DNA of 64,000 nucleotides from Chelonoidis abingdonii (taxonomy: Eukaryota > Chordata > Testudines > Testudinidae). Every line of letters begins with the position of its first letter. The first letter of the stretch is position 1. The stretch is from the NCBI RefSeq assembly GCF_003597395.2, contig NC_133778.1, positions 16,721,566 to 16,785,565 on the forward strand. Direction: 5' to 3'. This document shows positions 44,219 through 57,887 of this stretch, piece by piece. Under the pieces are notes generated by a model. It was not told the origin of the DNA. It made no database searches and saw nothing but the letters and a program-made list of their open reading frames with translations. Made by a program: the position numbers and the translations under genes.

Positions 44219-44264
44219 AATAAAAAGATTGTATTCTAAATCAGATATATATAATTAGTGTGTG
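44219..44264 (+). terminator. KLF7: Candidate intronic polyadenylation site
   Basis: AATAAA (44219-44224) is followed 34 bp later by GTGTGTG (44258-44264), the normal spacing of poly(A) hexamer and GU-rich element. It lies 150 bp after the stop (TAA 44067-44069) of the frame that reads through the exon 2 donor. Use would give a KLF7 form with one zinc finger and about 82 new C-terminal residues. This is a prediction only. Confidence 0.35.
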
Positions 44265-44285
44265 AGAGAGAGAGAAAGAGAAAGA
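44264..44285 (+). repeat. (GA)n / GAAA purine microsatellite
   Basis: gagagagagagaaagagaaa directly follows the GT-rich element. Confidence 0.8.
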
Positions 44286-47200
44286 AAACTGACTAGATAC
44301 ACTCATAAATTCTGGCTCTGTTTCGCTGCTCTAGTGATGCAAAGCAGCCAGAATGTACTGGTGAATCTATCTTAGCTCTGTGTGTAGGTATGGGGAAAAG
44401 GGGACAGGAGATTAGGCTGTAAAAAGGGAGATTAGGTTGTTGTTTTGGGTAATATTTAATAATGGTGTGTGTGAGTTTCACTGTCTAAGCTACTTGCAGC
44501 ATACCAAATTGGCTTAGATTTGGCGATTCAGAACCCCCAGTCCCCTGTCATCTGTTTATAGTCCCTAGAAGCTTTTTGGTTGGAATGTTCATTGACAATA
44601 ATAACTGTGAAATCCACTAGTGTCACTGCTTTGTTCTAAGCTTCACATGTGATGGGGATGATAAATTCCCATTAGCACTATCTTATCATGTGATTATTCT
44701 CATTTCCAGAGGGATTGCTGTAATCAGTTTCTTCAATTTTACATTAAAATATGTGTGGTCTCTTATGATAACTGCACATTTAATTCACGATTTTGTCATA
44801 CAAGCGGATTCCTAGACACTAGGTTGATCCTGCAAGGTGAAAACAGCACGTTGGACCAGTGCAGTAAATCAAACAAATCTGTGGATTGTTAAGAGAGCTG
44901 CATCCATCTTGGTGTAAAACATACATCGTAATGTAAAAATGGAATTGTTTTTTATTATTAATATGGGCATTCTAAATGCTCCCAGTGGTGGGAGCCATCT
45001 TGCCAAACGTAACCTCACTTGTGACCTAGCCAATGAAGGAGTAGCCACATCAGTCTCCACTTGGGCAGGAGGATAAATGTTTTACCACCTCTGGCATTAG
45101 GCTCCACGTTGAGAATACTTAGCAGTAAGACAGACACCGTCACCACTGTCAGACTACCTATATCGGTCAAAACGCTTAAACTGGAGAGAGTGCCCCCAAC
45201 AGACCACTAATGTTGAGCATGTGTGTTTCAGATTTGAAACTGTGATCTCTCTGGAGCCAAAGCCCACTGTAGCTCCTGCTCTAAAACCAGAAGTGACCTA
45301 TTTTCTGGATCCACTTCAGTTGTCACACAGTTGGCAGAGAATGTGACACATTTCAGAAGAAAGGGATGACCTCATGAAATGTTCATTATTTAAGACTGTG
45401 GGGGGGAGGAGGCTTGCAAAACCTACTGATCTTGTGAAATTTCTACTGTTTGGAGTCAAAATCTTGCAAGAACAGCCCACTGCGTTTTTGATGCTTTGGA
45501 ACTCCAAGCCCTCTGCCTGGTTCAACATTAAGTCTGGTCTCCAACCTGCAGCCCCAGCCAAGATCTTAACATCATTGCCTTAGCCCATCTGTATTTCAAA
45601 TGTTTTATAGTTTATAGGTGAGGAGAAGTGTTTCTCACTATAGCCTGAATCTGGAGAGCCTTATTCTGATTCCTTTACCTGTGCTGAGCAGAGGTCCCAG
45701 CCCACAAATAGTCTCATTGACTTCAGTGGGTTTACTCGTAGACTGAAGTGCCAATTGGTGTAAACAAAGATATCAAAATAAGATCACAGATATTTCTTGG
45801 CTTTTGGAAGTGGTCCTACTGGACTTTCACAGAGAGAGGTCGATGACAGAAGTGGTTCTGAACGCATGAAGAATACCCAGCTGTGGAACTTTCTCCATGA
45901 AGGTCCCGCCTGTGCTACAGATACAGCCCTGGTGGTGGACCCAGTTACATCACGGCTGTCTCCAGGAAGTTTTAAAGCACAGTTCCATTGTGCCATCGCG
46001 GCGGGACACCTCACCTCATTTTAAGAGCAGGGTGAAAACCTTGGGCATGGTTTGAACTTTTGGTGCATTGTAACAGGATCTCCTTCCAGGACTGCATGTG
46101 TATGATCAAGAGCTTAAATCTGATCACTCTGAACAACAAAGCTAGTGGTTCTAACACAAGGAGAGAGTCCAACTGCCTCCAAAACATAGACAGTAAATGT
46201 TAGAGGGGAGTGAGCTGGGAAATTCTGGGCTATGTATTGTACATGGCTCAAGCTGTCTCCTCCCAGCCCCCACACCCAAGATTATAGACAAGAAGCACTC
46301 GTCTCGCTTGGTTCTTTGTTTTTGCATGCAGCCTGCTTGGCTCTGTCGTCGGTATAATGTTGCTGTCGATTGTGAATGCAGCCGACAGTGCCAGTAGCCA
46401 CTAGCCACTTGGCTCAGTCGGTATCTGAACTAGAGGGTCTGAACTAGAGGGTCTGAAATGATTGCAAGATATTTTATTTTGGCTGGTAGCTCGCTCGTGT
46501 GTAATACAAGAGCCATTTGCCAGTTACTGCTCTTTGCAGAAAGGGCAGGATGGCGCTTGCAGACAAAGAGCTCTCAGTATGGGGCTCAGACAGAGCAGAA
46601 GGAAGATCACCCAACTCATGTATAAAGACAACATGCCAGATCAAAATGATTCACTCCTTTCCCTGAAAATTAAAACCATGTCTGTTGGAGGAAGGCTTGC
46701 ATTCCTTTTTGTTTGTCTGTAACGCTGACCGGACACTTGGCTGGCTCTCTTTGGTGTATGACAATCCAAACTGAGCTAGGCATGCCACAAAATAATAGCA
46801 ACTCACTAGATCTGATTTTTTCTTATATAGAGTGTTTATATAAGCAATAATGCTTAGAGGTTTCCGGTCAGGATCGGGATCGCAACGTGCTAGCTGCTGT
46901 ACAAACTCCTATTATACTGCTGCACCATATGTAAAAGATTCAGGAGATTAGTCTACGGCACGTTTGAGGCAACATTTTCACTATGAAATCATCAGCCTTT
47001 GGAAAGGGATGAACAACTATCTGCATGGAAGAGAATTTAATTTGGAAGGGATAGAATAGTCTGAACAAAACAGAAGGGAATGGGGAATATGGAGTAAATG
47101 GGGAAATTAAAATGGAGGTTGTATAGACCAAAATGGGGGAAGCCAAGCAGTGGGTAGGAAGACGTTCGGTGTGACAGAGAACTTTAAATGGCAGGAAAAG

Positions 47201-50200
47201 GTGAGCTGTGTGTCTGGGAAAGACGTGCAGCTAATGCGGGAGTGAGTTGTGGAATCTAAATGGCATAAATGGAGTCGGGCTGGCTGCAGATGTAATCCAG
47301 CCTTAACACATTCACTTGCACTTAATCACATAGCAGACATCAGCACAAGCAATGACAGTTTGTCTCTTTAGAAGACAGGGATTTTAGCCCAGTCTTAACA
47401 AATGCATGGAACTGAATTACCAATGTAGCGAGGAGCAGAGGGGGAGCTAATTGGAATGCGCAAAAAAAAAAAAAGTACAGTCATCTGCTGCCTCCTAAAT
47501 TAGAAGGCAGGATATTGCTGGCAAGGGTCTGGATGCAAACACATCTAGAAATGAGCTGGCACATGACCTAAAGAAGGGTTAGTGACTATGATCCATTTTG
47601 TCCCTAAGTTCAGAGGCCAGTGGAACAGATAAGACTTGTCATATTGGACTTCCTTGTACTAATATGGGGTGGAGGGGGGGGGACTATAACAATGGAATGG
47701 AGTCTTTATGGCCAAAAATAAACACCACTGACAGACTTGCAAGGAAGATCCTTAAGTAGGGGATTTTATTCAAGATGACCCTCTGACAGATCCTGCTTGG
47801 GACTCCTTTGTGTGTCTTTTGGGATGCTTTTATTTTTTTAATTAGGATCTGGTGAGATCTAACTTCCCAGTGCTTTCATTTCCCCAGGTATCTTAAAGAC
47901 TTTAAGCAGTAGCCTGTCTCACATTGTCTTCCCGTTTTACTATATAGTGTCTTTTATCCAAAGTGCTGGGTAAGAATAACAAACCCAAACAAGCCAACCA
48001 CTGGTGGTCCTGCATGAGAACAAATTATTAGCGTTACAACAAGAAGAAAAGGGAGACATCAGATCATTGGAAGCAGCATTAAACAATAGGAGGGGAGAAA
48101 GGCTTCGAGATGGGCTTTAAGATGACAATGGGGAAGAGATTTCCAAAAAGTAGGGGATAGAAGAAGAAAACTATAGTATTTAGAAATGGCAAGAGAAGAA
48201 CGAATAGTGGTAAGAAGAATGAGAGATAAAGGAAAGGAATAGGAAGTCAAGGAATAATTGGGGAAATAAGATGATTTGATAGCATTAGACAGCAAGACCA
48301 GTGATAGCATTAGCGTGTGAAGCAATATCTACACTGTATTAATGAGATAGCGCAAGTGGGTAGGAAGCCAGCCAAGCAAGAGGAGAAAGATATGAATAGC
48401 CAAGCAAAGCAAATTGAGGAAAGATATTTGGAAGAGCTGCACAGGCAGCATGGAAGAAATCAAGATGGGAGATTGCCTGGCTTTGGCCCAGGATTACTGC
48501 TGTGCCAAAAGAACGATTCACAGTTTTATGTGATGTGTAGAAGAGAATCTGCAGGAGTTAGCAACATGAGAAGTGGGAGGGCTGGAAGGGCAACCTTGGT
48601 CACAGATAATTCCAAGCTTCCCTAGGTGTGACAACAGAAACAATGGAAATACTTAGTGGGAGGAAATCATTTCTTGGTTATATTTACTTTGGAGTAGTTG
48701 GCTGTACTTTTGCATTGCTAAACTTGAAGGGTTTTTTTTGTTTGTTTGTTTTTTGTTTTGTAATTTGAATAGAAGTGAAACTAGAGAGTTCATCTAAACT
48801 GATTAAAGCAAGCCTAGTCTGGGTTTTCCCTTCCTGAGTCTGTTAAATGTTCAGCTAGATTTGGAAAAACCTTGCCATTTCACTTTTGAAAGTGCCCAAG
48901 TCTTATGCCAGTGAGAGCTGTGACTGTGGAAATGGGCCCTTCAAAGGTACTAGATCATAGGAGAATATCTACATAGACCTAAATTACCAATAGATAGAAA
49001 ACATTTTAAAATGTAAGTACTTTCTCTACACACCAGCTGCAGCACATGTGAGGTCACCCATGTGACATGCCAGTCTGCTTCAGGGTACAGGCGCCACCTC
49101 TATTGTCTCTGGGTAGCTATCTCCTTGGTCTCTGCTGAGGCAGAGCAGACAAAGGTGTCAATTACACGGACAACAATTCTCAAGTAATGAGACCTTCGTC
49201 TCATTTCACATAGATCTCTATGTGACCATTGGCTCATAGTTGCTTTTGGTCACTGCTGTCCTGAGCTGGATTAGAAATGGTGGCTGAGGGGTGAAAGACT
49301 TTCTCCTGAGCCAATGACTTCTCAGAAACACATGTTCATTCTGACAGGACTAAATCTTGTTGTGGCACAGATGGGTGGTGGGAGGAGCCTTGTGTGGAAC
49401 TGATGAGTTTTTTTCCATAGAAGTCTGGAGACTGGGTGTAGGGAGGTCACTCCCTAGGTTGTGCTTAGTGCAATGTCATGAGGGCTCCTTGATTGCTGTC
49501 ATGCAGGGCAGCTTGGGACCAGGACCTAGACAAGGAAGATATTTCCCTTGCCCTTCCCTGTGAGCTGAGGGGGCGTGGTACTGCTGGAGATGCTGACTCT
49601 TGGAATAGATGACCTCCAGTGGTAATCTAAGGTCCCATGGCACTTTCTGTAAAGGTAGAGATGCTAACACTGCCATAATGAAGTCCAGGTAATTGCTTTC
49701 TGCTTACCTAAGTTCTCCCTGCAGTTTCAATTCACCTCCCATTGTGTAGTGGGATTATGCATTGTTAAAGAGTTGTTGTGTTTCTCCTGCAGTGTAACTG
49801 CATTTCAGTTTGTGGTGCCTCTGTGTTTACATACCCAACTCATGGAGATGATGGGAAGCTTAACCTGTGAGATCATTGGCTGCAAAGGCTCTACGGACAC
49901 AAAACCTAGTTGTGTACTGTTAAGGTTTCACAAGACTTTTTTATATAGGAGCTAGGGGACAGAGCATGATATCTACTAAGGAGACAAGGAGCATTTAATA
50001 AAAGTATGTGACCAGTAGTAAGGGATAACTTTGGCTTTGGCAAAAGAAGAGCTGGGGCTGGAGAAGGAGGAACAATCCTTTGAAGAAGCAGCATCAGGAA
50101 AAATAAGGTCACGGAACCAGGTACATCATCACAAATGGAAAATACAGATACCAACACCAGCAGCTTAAAAGCAGAAGAGATGAGCGAGAGTGATCTGGCC

Positions 50201-50344
50201 AGGAGACAAGGCCTAGATAGAAACAACATTCCTGAACCTAGTAAGAGAAGAGTAATGGGGTGCAATAACTTCTGCCTAGACAATCAAATATCTAGCAGAG
50301 GGAAGTAATGTATTGTGCAGCAAAGCTAAGGGGGAGATTCTGAT

Positions 50345-50462
50345 ACCTGTACTCCCTTTGGGTGGCATCTTACTCCTTGAGCCATCCCACTGAAATCAGT
50401 GGCACTTCCTGCAGAGTCAGTCGCTGTTCAGCAGGAGTAAGGATATTTGAATCTGGCCCTAA
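50345..50462. repeat. Fold-back-family fragment
   Basis: ccactgaaatcagtggcact in the centre and atatttgaatctggccct at the right. The left half is degraded. Confidence 0.35.
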
Positions 50463-51414
50463 ACTGTTTCTCTGCATCGTTTTTTCAACAGAGGGTGATG
50501 GAGAAATCTCTACTCTGGGAATGCTTTTCACACCTAGCAAAGATGAGAACCAGTCAGAGATGGAAACAACTTAAATTGTTAAAATGCAGTCGCGGTTACA
50601 TCACCGACTGGATGTGATTGATCTGAGCATTTCAGAGGAAACCAAGGTTGAAGCATCTGAGCCACTAACAAAATGATGTGCTTGAAAGTGAAGTGCCTGG
50701 GGACTGGATGGTGCCCCCATGTATTGCGTCCACACTGAAACAGAAGCCAGAGGGTAATAAAGAACTGCGAACCTTACATTAGCACCCATTAGGAAAATTA
50801 ATTTAAAGACAGATAAAAGACCTGGATAGGATGGGGACAACCCAGCATTGTTTCTGTAAGTTATAATTGCGCCCTTCTAACCTGCTGCAGCTGTTGGAGA
50901 GTGTGGTCAGGACTGGGTCTAGAACCAGCAGGGATCATTTTATTTACTTTTCAAGAAACTTTTGCTTAAGGCCATGTGCAAGGAATTTTGGTAACCAAGG
51001 GGTAAGCTATCATGTGCTGTAATGGATTAAAAATGATTAAGAGACAGGGGCTTCCATCTAAGGAGAGTTTAAGTAATAGGCTAGTCAGTTTGAAATGGAG
51101 AAGGTAGAAGCATACAGTACAACCCAAATTATCCAGACTTCTCAGAGGGCACGCAAAAACCTTTTGTATGACTAGGGAATCAGGCCTAGCAGGCTTAAGT
51201 CTTTCTCTGCTCACACCCATCTTTATACATTACAAAGAAGCCCAAAAGGGCATAAACCCAATTGTTTTGCTTTGCAAATCAATTTTAAAACAGATGAGAA
51301 TTTTTTTTTTTGGTACATCTGATTAACTCATGCCGCTTATTGCTACAAGATCTTGAGGCAAATGGCTGAGTACGAATTTAAAAAAATTAGATATTTATGG
51401 GCTAGAGTTTTACA

Positions 51415-51496
51415 GTTCAATGCCTAAATCTGGGTTTAGGCATGCAAGTGCTACTTTAGACACCTAAACCTTTAGTTAGGCACCTAACTGTTGAAC
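51415..51496. repeat. Fold-back repeat (GTTCAA..TTGAAC, CCTAAA type)
   Basis: gttcaatgcctaaatc at the left and gttaggcacctaactgttga with ac at the right are inverted copies. An inner hairpin cctaaatctgggtttagg is nearly perfect. Confidence 0.6.
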
Positions 51497-53502
51497 TCAT
51501 ATTTGAAGGTTGGGCCCACATCGGAAAACATCTGCGGTTCTACTAGCTAAGATAACCCTTATAAGGGCTCGTGTTTCAAGATAAAAACTGATCACCAGCT
51601 GGGCCCAGAATGAACTGTTCCCTCACGGTATAATATTGCACAACCAGAAGTATAATAGGGATTTTACACCTTTCCCTGAAGCATCTGCTCCTTTACCTCT
51701 GACAGAAGCAGGATATTGGGATAACTGGACAATTGAGCAGTCCGAGTAGGCCAAGTCCCATGTCCATAAATGATTATTTATGCAATAGAGGCTCCTGGAA
51801 GCAAAATGTTATTTAAAGGTGGATGATTTTATATAAATGCTTGTGAATTTAATAGACTGTGTATATTTTTGTTTAGTATATTATATGTTGAACTAGCAGT
51901 AGACATTATGGCTGCTTGCATAAGCTCTCAGTCACCTTTTAGTTTGCAAAACGTTCACCTTTTCAGGTGCTTGGTCTTTACCCAGTGGGAGTGGTTGGTT
52001 GTTTTGTTTTAAAGTTTGAGCAAAAACTGTTTTTGTAAAAGAGGCAGGAGTATTGGGGAGGGACAGGGCAGGAAAACATTTTCCCATTAGAAAACAATTT
52101 TTAAAAATTGTAACGCTGTTGGAAAGTTGGTATTGGTCATGGAAATAGCCCTTGTGTAGAAGACATACCTTTAAGCATATCTGGTGAAAACTGGCTTGGA
52201 TTGACTGAGTTATGATTCATTGAAAATTGCTCTTCACACATGTGCAATACAATTAGTACAATTTTATTAGCACTTCTAAGTGTTGTTCAGATTTCCATGA
52301 ATGGCACAGTCTTTTCATTGACTTTGTGCACTTTGGATCAGGCCCAGCAAGTGGGTACCCCCCATATCAAAGGCCACTAACCTGGTAAAGTTTCTAAGTC
52401 ATCAAATGATACATATTCTTAGTGCATTTGTGTGGTTATTTATCACAACATAGTTAATTACACTGATGGAGTTAATCACTCCAGATGACTTATGAGCTGG
52501 TGTTCTCATCTCCCTTAGAACTGAAGAGACTTAACCATGGCAGTTTCTAAAATCCAAAGGAAATAATGCAATTCCTGATATAAACTTTCCAGCCAAGAAT
52601 TCATGCATGTTGAACGAACCCATCACAAATTGGCTTGCACAATACGCCGTAGCAAAAGACTACAGCATGGCATCATAGTAGAATGATTCAACATTTTTAG
52701 CCACTTTTTTTTTGTTCATTCAAAAATTGCCTTTTTACTTTTTAAAAATCAGATTTTTTTAAATAAAACTGGAAAATGAAAAATTCTAGGGAGTTTTTCA
52801 TTTTTCCCTGTCTCCTTTTTCCTCCTCTCCTCTTTTTTTCCTCCCTATTTTTCAGAGGCAAAAGGAAAAAAAAGGGGTAAAAATGAATACGACAGAATTT
52901 CAAACAAAAAAAAAATATGTTCCCTTTTCAAAACCTGCAGCACTAAAAAGAATTTAAAATGTTAGCATATTTTTGTGAAAATATTTAACTATTTTCCCAC
53001 CAGCTCTAATCACTGATAAGTCTTCCTGTGTTGCTTGGGATTTCTCAGAGAATCTATATGCACAAAACGAAAGGCCACAAACTATAGATCTTTGCCACAG
53101 AGTTGTGCTTTGTGGAAATTTATGGTGTGTTATAAATAGCCCTTTTCATTACTTGCTCTTCTGTGTAACTTGCAAAAAAAAAAATATCTATTGTAGGATC
53201 CTGGGAAAATCTTTCATAGTGAATTGAAATCTTTGAGGTTTTGCCCCCTTCATCTGTTTATTTTGCTGTGGTCACCTCATCTTGCATCTTGAGCTTTTAG
53301 AGCTAAACCGAATTTGAAACTAAAAGCTCTTATTAGAGGAGATTTTTTTTTTTTAAGTTCTTCCAACCTCTCTGGGGACAAAAATAATGGCAGCTTGAAG
53401 CAGCAGAGAATCAGTAATTAGGGCAAACAGCAATGCCTAGCATGACTGGGGGAAAATATGAGGAAAGGAGGAGGAGAGTGCAACAGACAGATTTGTACAA
53501 CC

Positions 53503-53700
53503 GGTTACTAGGAAACCACATCAGCATTAAATGCAGTCTGCTAATTGGCTAGCAGCCACTGCCAGGGTACCAACCTTGGCCTGCTACACAGCTGTTTCTG
53601 CTCTCTGGTTGCTAGGCAACTGCATCCACTTCCCCCTCCCCCCACACTTACTCTAGAGGCTAATTGGCTACTTTTGCTGCTGGTGTTGCTGCTGGGTACC
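53503..53700 (+). promoter_or_regulatory. Tandem X-box / CCAAT modules in intron 2
   Basis: Module 1: GTTACTAGGAAAC (53504-53516), CTAATTGGCTA (53541-53551), GGGTACC (53565-53571). Module 2: GTTGCTAGGCAAC (53608-53620), CTAATTGGCTA (53660-53670), GGGTACC (53694-53700). The second X-box is a perfect inverted repeat of GTTGC around TAG, the RFX form. CTAATTGGCTA holds an inverted CCAAT (NF-Y type). The same order in both shows a diverged tandem duplication of about 110 bp. RFX with NF-Y is a known pairing at promoters; function here is inferred. Confidence 0.5.
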
Positions 53701-56380
53701 AGTCTGGGCCTGCTGCTCTGCTGTTCTCCCAAGGGGTCGGGGGGGAGAGGGGGGATATGTTGGCAATTAATGGAGCATAAGTGCAAATTCTACACAATGT
53801 CTGGCACCTGTGTCCCCAGTCCTGCTCTTTAAACTAAATCTTTCTGCTCTGAGCACACATCAGAATCCTGGAGCATCTTCCTCGGCTAAGCTTATTAGAC
53901 TACATTTAAAAGAAAATCAGAGTTTAGAAAGCTTTATGGGTGTTTATGGGAGAATAAACGTGGTATTCCTCAGGCTGCTTTGTGTTCAGCATATGTGTCA
54001 ATGGACAATGGATATTTAATAAATGCTTCTTTGCAAGGAGGGTAGAAAATGGAATGTTTTCCTTTCTTTGAAATTAGTTACATGCTTTGAACCTTGTTGG
54101 TTCTACACCTGTATGTGTGGAGGGGCGAGGGATATGTATATAGAAAATAAGGTAGAATCCAAATAATGTATTTTCATGCACTGAATGACTGTGTGTGAAA
54201 GACACTTACCGGGCCTTTAATTTCTCTTTCCCCACTTCTAAAATGGGCATGAATATAGCCACCTTTGTACAGGCACTTTTGAGCTTTTGGGATGAAAAGA
54301 TCTATACCGTGTACATGCAAATCAGTTCTAATTTTAACATGTAATCATTCCTATTGACCTAAAAAGAGTCACAACCTTGTCTCATGGTATATTTGACACT
54401 CCTGTCACATTCTGCCTAATGTCCGTTTGCTTTGTACTGTCACCTTTGAGGCAGTAGTTCTCTTTCTGGCTGGTGCCAAAATGGTAACGAATAAAACAAT
54501 TCTCGTATAGGTAGAAAAGAATGATGAAACAGTTTAATACTGTCCAGTACCCTCTATCTAGTCCTTTGTATATTCAAATAAAAAGTCATTTTCCATTTCT
54601 CAGTGAAAATCAATTAGAAGAATGAAAGGACCTTAAGAGAAGCTGAGATTGACTTCATAAGTAGTTTCACTTTTACTTAATTGGGGAAAGGCACACAAGT
54701 TGCAGGACACAGAGGTTGTACAGTTAACCTCTAGAGGGTGTGTCTGTGTCTTTTCAGGAGACTTTTCCATCTCAGCTGTGTGAGCCATACAATTGTAACT
54801 TCTGTCCTCACCTGAAACTGTGGCTGGGCAGCCAGCAAAGGATCTTGGACTACTCCAAATCTGTCTCTAGAGAGACTGGGGTTCACAAAACCCCATACTC
54901 CATCATGGAGTAAAGTGTGCACAGTGAAATGAGAGGTGGGTAGTGGTGGTGCATAGGGCACGAAGAGGCTTATTTTTAAGGTATGAGTCTTTTGGAGGCG
55001 TCCTTGAAATCTGTCATTCTTTCTGCAACATGCTGATGCTGAAGATCACTTGCCGTCTTTCATAGATATAAAGGTTTGATCTAGTGTCCTTGACCAACAA
55101 TGTTTCCTGTTGCACAGCGTGCTGGGTATTCTGCCTGATTACTACCCTTGCCCCAGCAAAGGCTCTGTTTCACTGGTATGCTGTAAAGCTCTCTGGGATG
55201 AGAGGTAAATGTAAGATACATATAATGTGATTATTGTATTAGGCTTCTTATTGTGATACAATAGGCTTTTGTTATTAAGACAAACAGCAAGCAAAACCAA
55301 ATTAATGTATTACACATCTCCTCAAGGCCGTGTGGGTTGGGAACTATTTACCACTAAAATCCCACCCGTATCCCACCCCCATCTGGAATTCTCTTGTTAC
55401 TTCCTGTTTCACTAAAGCAATCCCAGAATGTGTTACTCTGTGACCTATGCCTTGGATTTCATGAGTTTCAGTGACACTGGCACTTCTGCTGTGTGTGATG
55501 GCCCATTCTAGGCTACTCTCTGTGAAACAGCAAGTACTAAGGATTTTGCAGAAGGGATGGGAAGGAGACTATTACAAGGTTCTCTAAAATGTTAGTGAAG
55601 CTGCTCTGGTCCTGATCCTATTGACAGCTTCCTGCTGCTTGGCCCCCGCAGTTTGCTTAGGGGAGGAGTTCAGGAGAAAGATCCTGCATTTAACTCCATA
55701 TTCAGTTCTGCTTTGCAGTTCACCTTTTACTATCTCTACAAGGAAGCCACTGGAACACAAATTTCTAGCAGTGACTCTCAGCCCACACAATTTCTTAACA
55801 CCTCAGGCTTTTGAAAATGTTTTTCTCACAAATAATCTGATTTTATCTCCAATTTTTAAAAAGGGAAGGAAATAGAATTTCCAGTTTTGTACCCATTAGA
55901 AAAATGCACAGTTGTGGGTCCTGAAACTGTATGAAAATAAGTTACAGTGGAAGAGCGTATGCTGACTTTTTATGGAGGTTTTCTAATTGTGTGTTTTAAA
56001 GGTGCCTTTAAATACTATTGAAGAATGAAAGTGATTTTTTTTTTAATTTAAATGAAGTTCAAAATGTACATGTCATCAAGGATCTATTTCCCCCTCTCCC
56101 CACATTCTTAAAATATTTTGGCTGACTCAGCCATACTTGAAGAGAATCTCCTTACTGTCTCACAGGGGCGAATTGAGAGAGATCATAAGGGACTTATGCC
56201 TGCACGTTGCAAAGAGCTCAGTGTGCGTGTGGACCCCATGAATACAAGGATCTTCCTGCATGAATCAGGGTCTAATACTACTTCAAATAAACGTCATGAT
56301 TTCACAAAAGACATTGCAACCAAAATATTTTGACTGTTGCGAGGGGTGGGGGTGGGTGCACACTTATTCCTGGTGTATTG

Positions 56381-56452
56381 GGTGAAATCTTAGCCCGTTG
56401 AAGTCAGGGGGAGTTTTGCCATTGACTCCAGTAGAGCCAGGATTTCACCATG
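56381..56452. repeat. Short fold-back repeat (GTGAAATC type)
   Basis: gggtgaaatcttagcccgtt at the left pairs with agagccaggatttcaccatg at the right. The core is ttttgccattgactccag. Confidence 0.6.
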
Positions 56453-57792
56453 TACTTTCTTATGAAAACAGAAGAGCGCATGGAATTCATCCCTTACCAT
56501 TCTTTTCTACCATTACCACTAATGAGATCAGAGGGACACCCCACTCCTAGACACCCTCTGTGGGACCAGTAGCCAAGAAAGGCTTTTAATCTGATCTACA
56601 ATGGGTAAGAGTAAAGCAGCAATGAAAAGATACAGTTAGTTTTTATCCTTTGTGCACAGAGATTCTCATGGAAATCTCTCCCTACCCCCACACTCTCATT
56701 TTCAGAATTGCTATACGGAGGGTGGGGGTGGGTGAAGCTAATCTCTTTTAGGTCTGTGGGGCAAGGATCCCTTTTTGACATGGCTTTAAAGGTCACAGGC
56801 TCTTTTGCCTTTCTGTTATGCCACACAGCTGATTGTAAGCAAGCAGGCTGCCTAGGAGCACAAAAGAGTGCTGTCTGACATTTGGCAGAACACAGTTAAT
56901 GTTACAGAGGAAGGGAAGCTGAAAACAAAACCGGACTCTATGCTATGCAAAGACACATCGGGGACAGAGCCCCTAGAGCACAGACAAAAGAGATACGTAG
57001 CATGCCACCCATACGTGTATTCTAGACAGGCCTAACAGAATTACTGGTGGCCTCTAATAAGTGAAATATGCACGCTACATTCTGAAAGCACTTGGCAAAT
57101 GTTAATTAGACAAACGCTGCTTCAGTCAAAATGCCTGCTGATTCCAGGCAAAGACCACAGTATTTGTCAAAAACCCTTCTGTTCCGTAGACGATTGTACG
57201 TTAGGCTGTCTGTACCTGCCAGTTTTGAACAAGCATCAGTGTCTCTCACTCTCTCCATAACGTATGCAACAAAGGCACAGCCACACACAAACACATCTGC
57301 CTTGCTGTCTCCACTGCAAGCGAGACATCTCTTCTCTTGCAGCCACACAAACTAAATGAGTTTCACCATGCAAATTACCTCCTCCCACACCCACACATAA
57401 TTTGTTACTGTTGTGCATTGCGTTTAAAAACAACGTGTTAGTTGTCCCAGTAGAGCAGCAGCTGAATGTTCCACCATCAGGGACAAGCCCAGAAAATGGG
57501 GCATCATTTCTGGGTGTTCACTTTCTATGCCAGTGGAGACTGAGGAGAGCATGCAAATCTTGCTCTGGATCTCTAGGGGAGGGCATGTGGGCTGTAGCAC
57601 ACTTGGGTGGGCCAGCATTGGGGGCAGTGTCCAAGCCACGGCTGAGATGGGCATGGGAAGCACCACCTTGCCCGTGATCTAGGCTGTGATGGAAATGAAA
57701 ACTTTGAATGGCTTTTTGAGTGGAAAAACTCCTTTTAAACAAATTTGCCTCAATGGGTCTAGCTTGTTCCAATCCGGCCTGTGCTATGTTTG

Positions 57793-57887
57793 TAGGGTGA
57801 CCAGATTTTTGGGTCTTTTTCTTATATTGGCTCCTATTATCCCCCACCCCCATCCCGATTTTTCACACTTGCTATCTAGTCGCCCTA
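57793..57887. mobile_element. Miniature element with TAGGGTGACCAG-type ends, copy 2
   Basis: tagggtgaccag and ctagtcgcccta are inverted ends with TA at the outer edges. The interior matches copy 1 (tttttgggtctttttcttat, cccgatttttcacacttgct) but lacks about 25 bp after the left end. Confidence 0.75.

Noticed and set aside
45784..46024. Pair of roughly 76-codon frames on opposite strands
   Set aside because: No domain, no splice context, and not repeat-derived as far as I can see. Probably chance.
53545..53832. 95-codon leucine-rich frame resembling a signal or membrane segment
   Set aside because: It starts at TTG and comes from CTG-rich sequence in the duplicated X-box/CCAAT modules. No conserved protein features.
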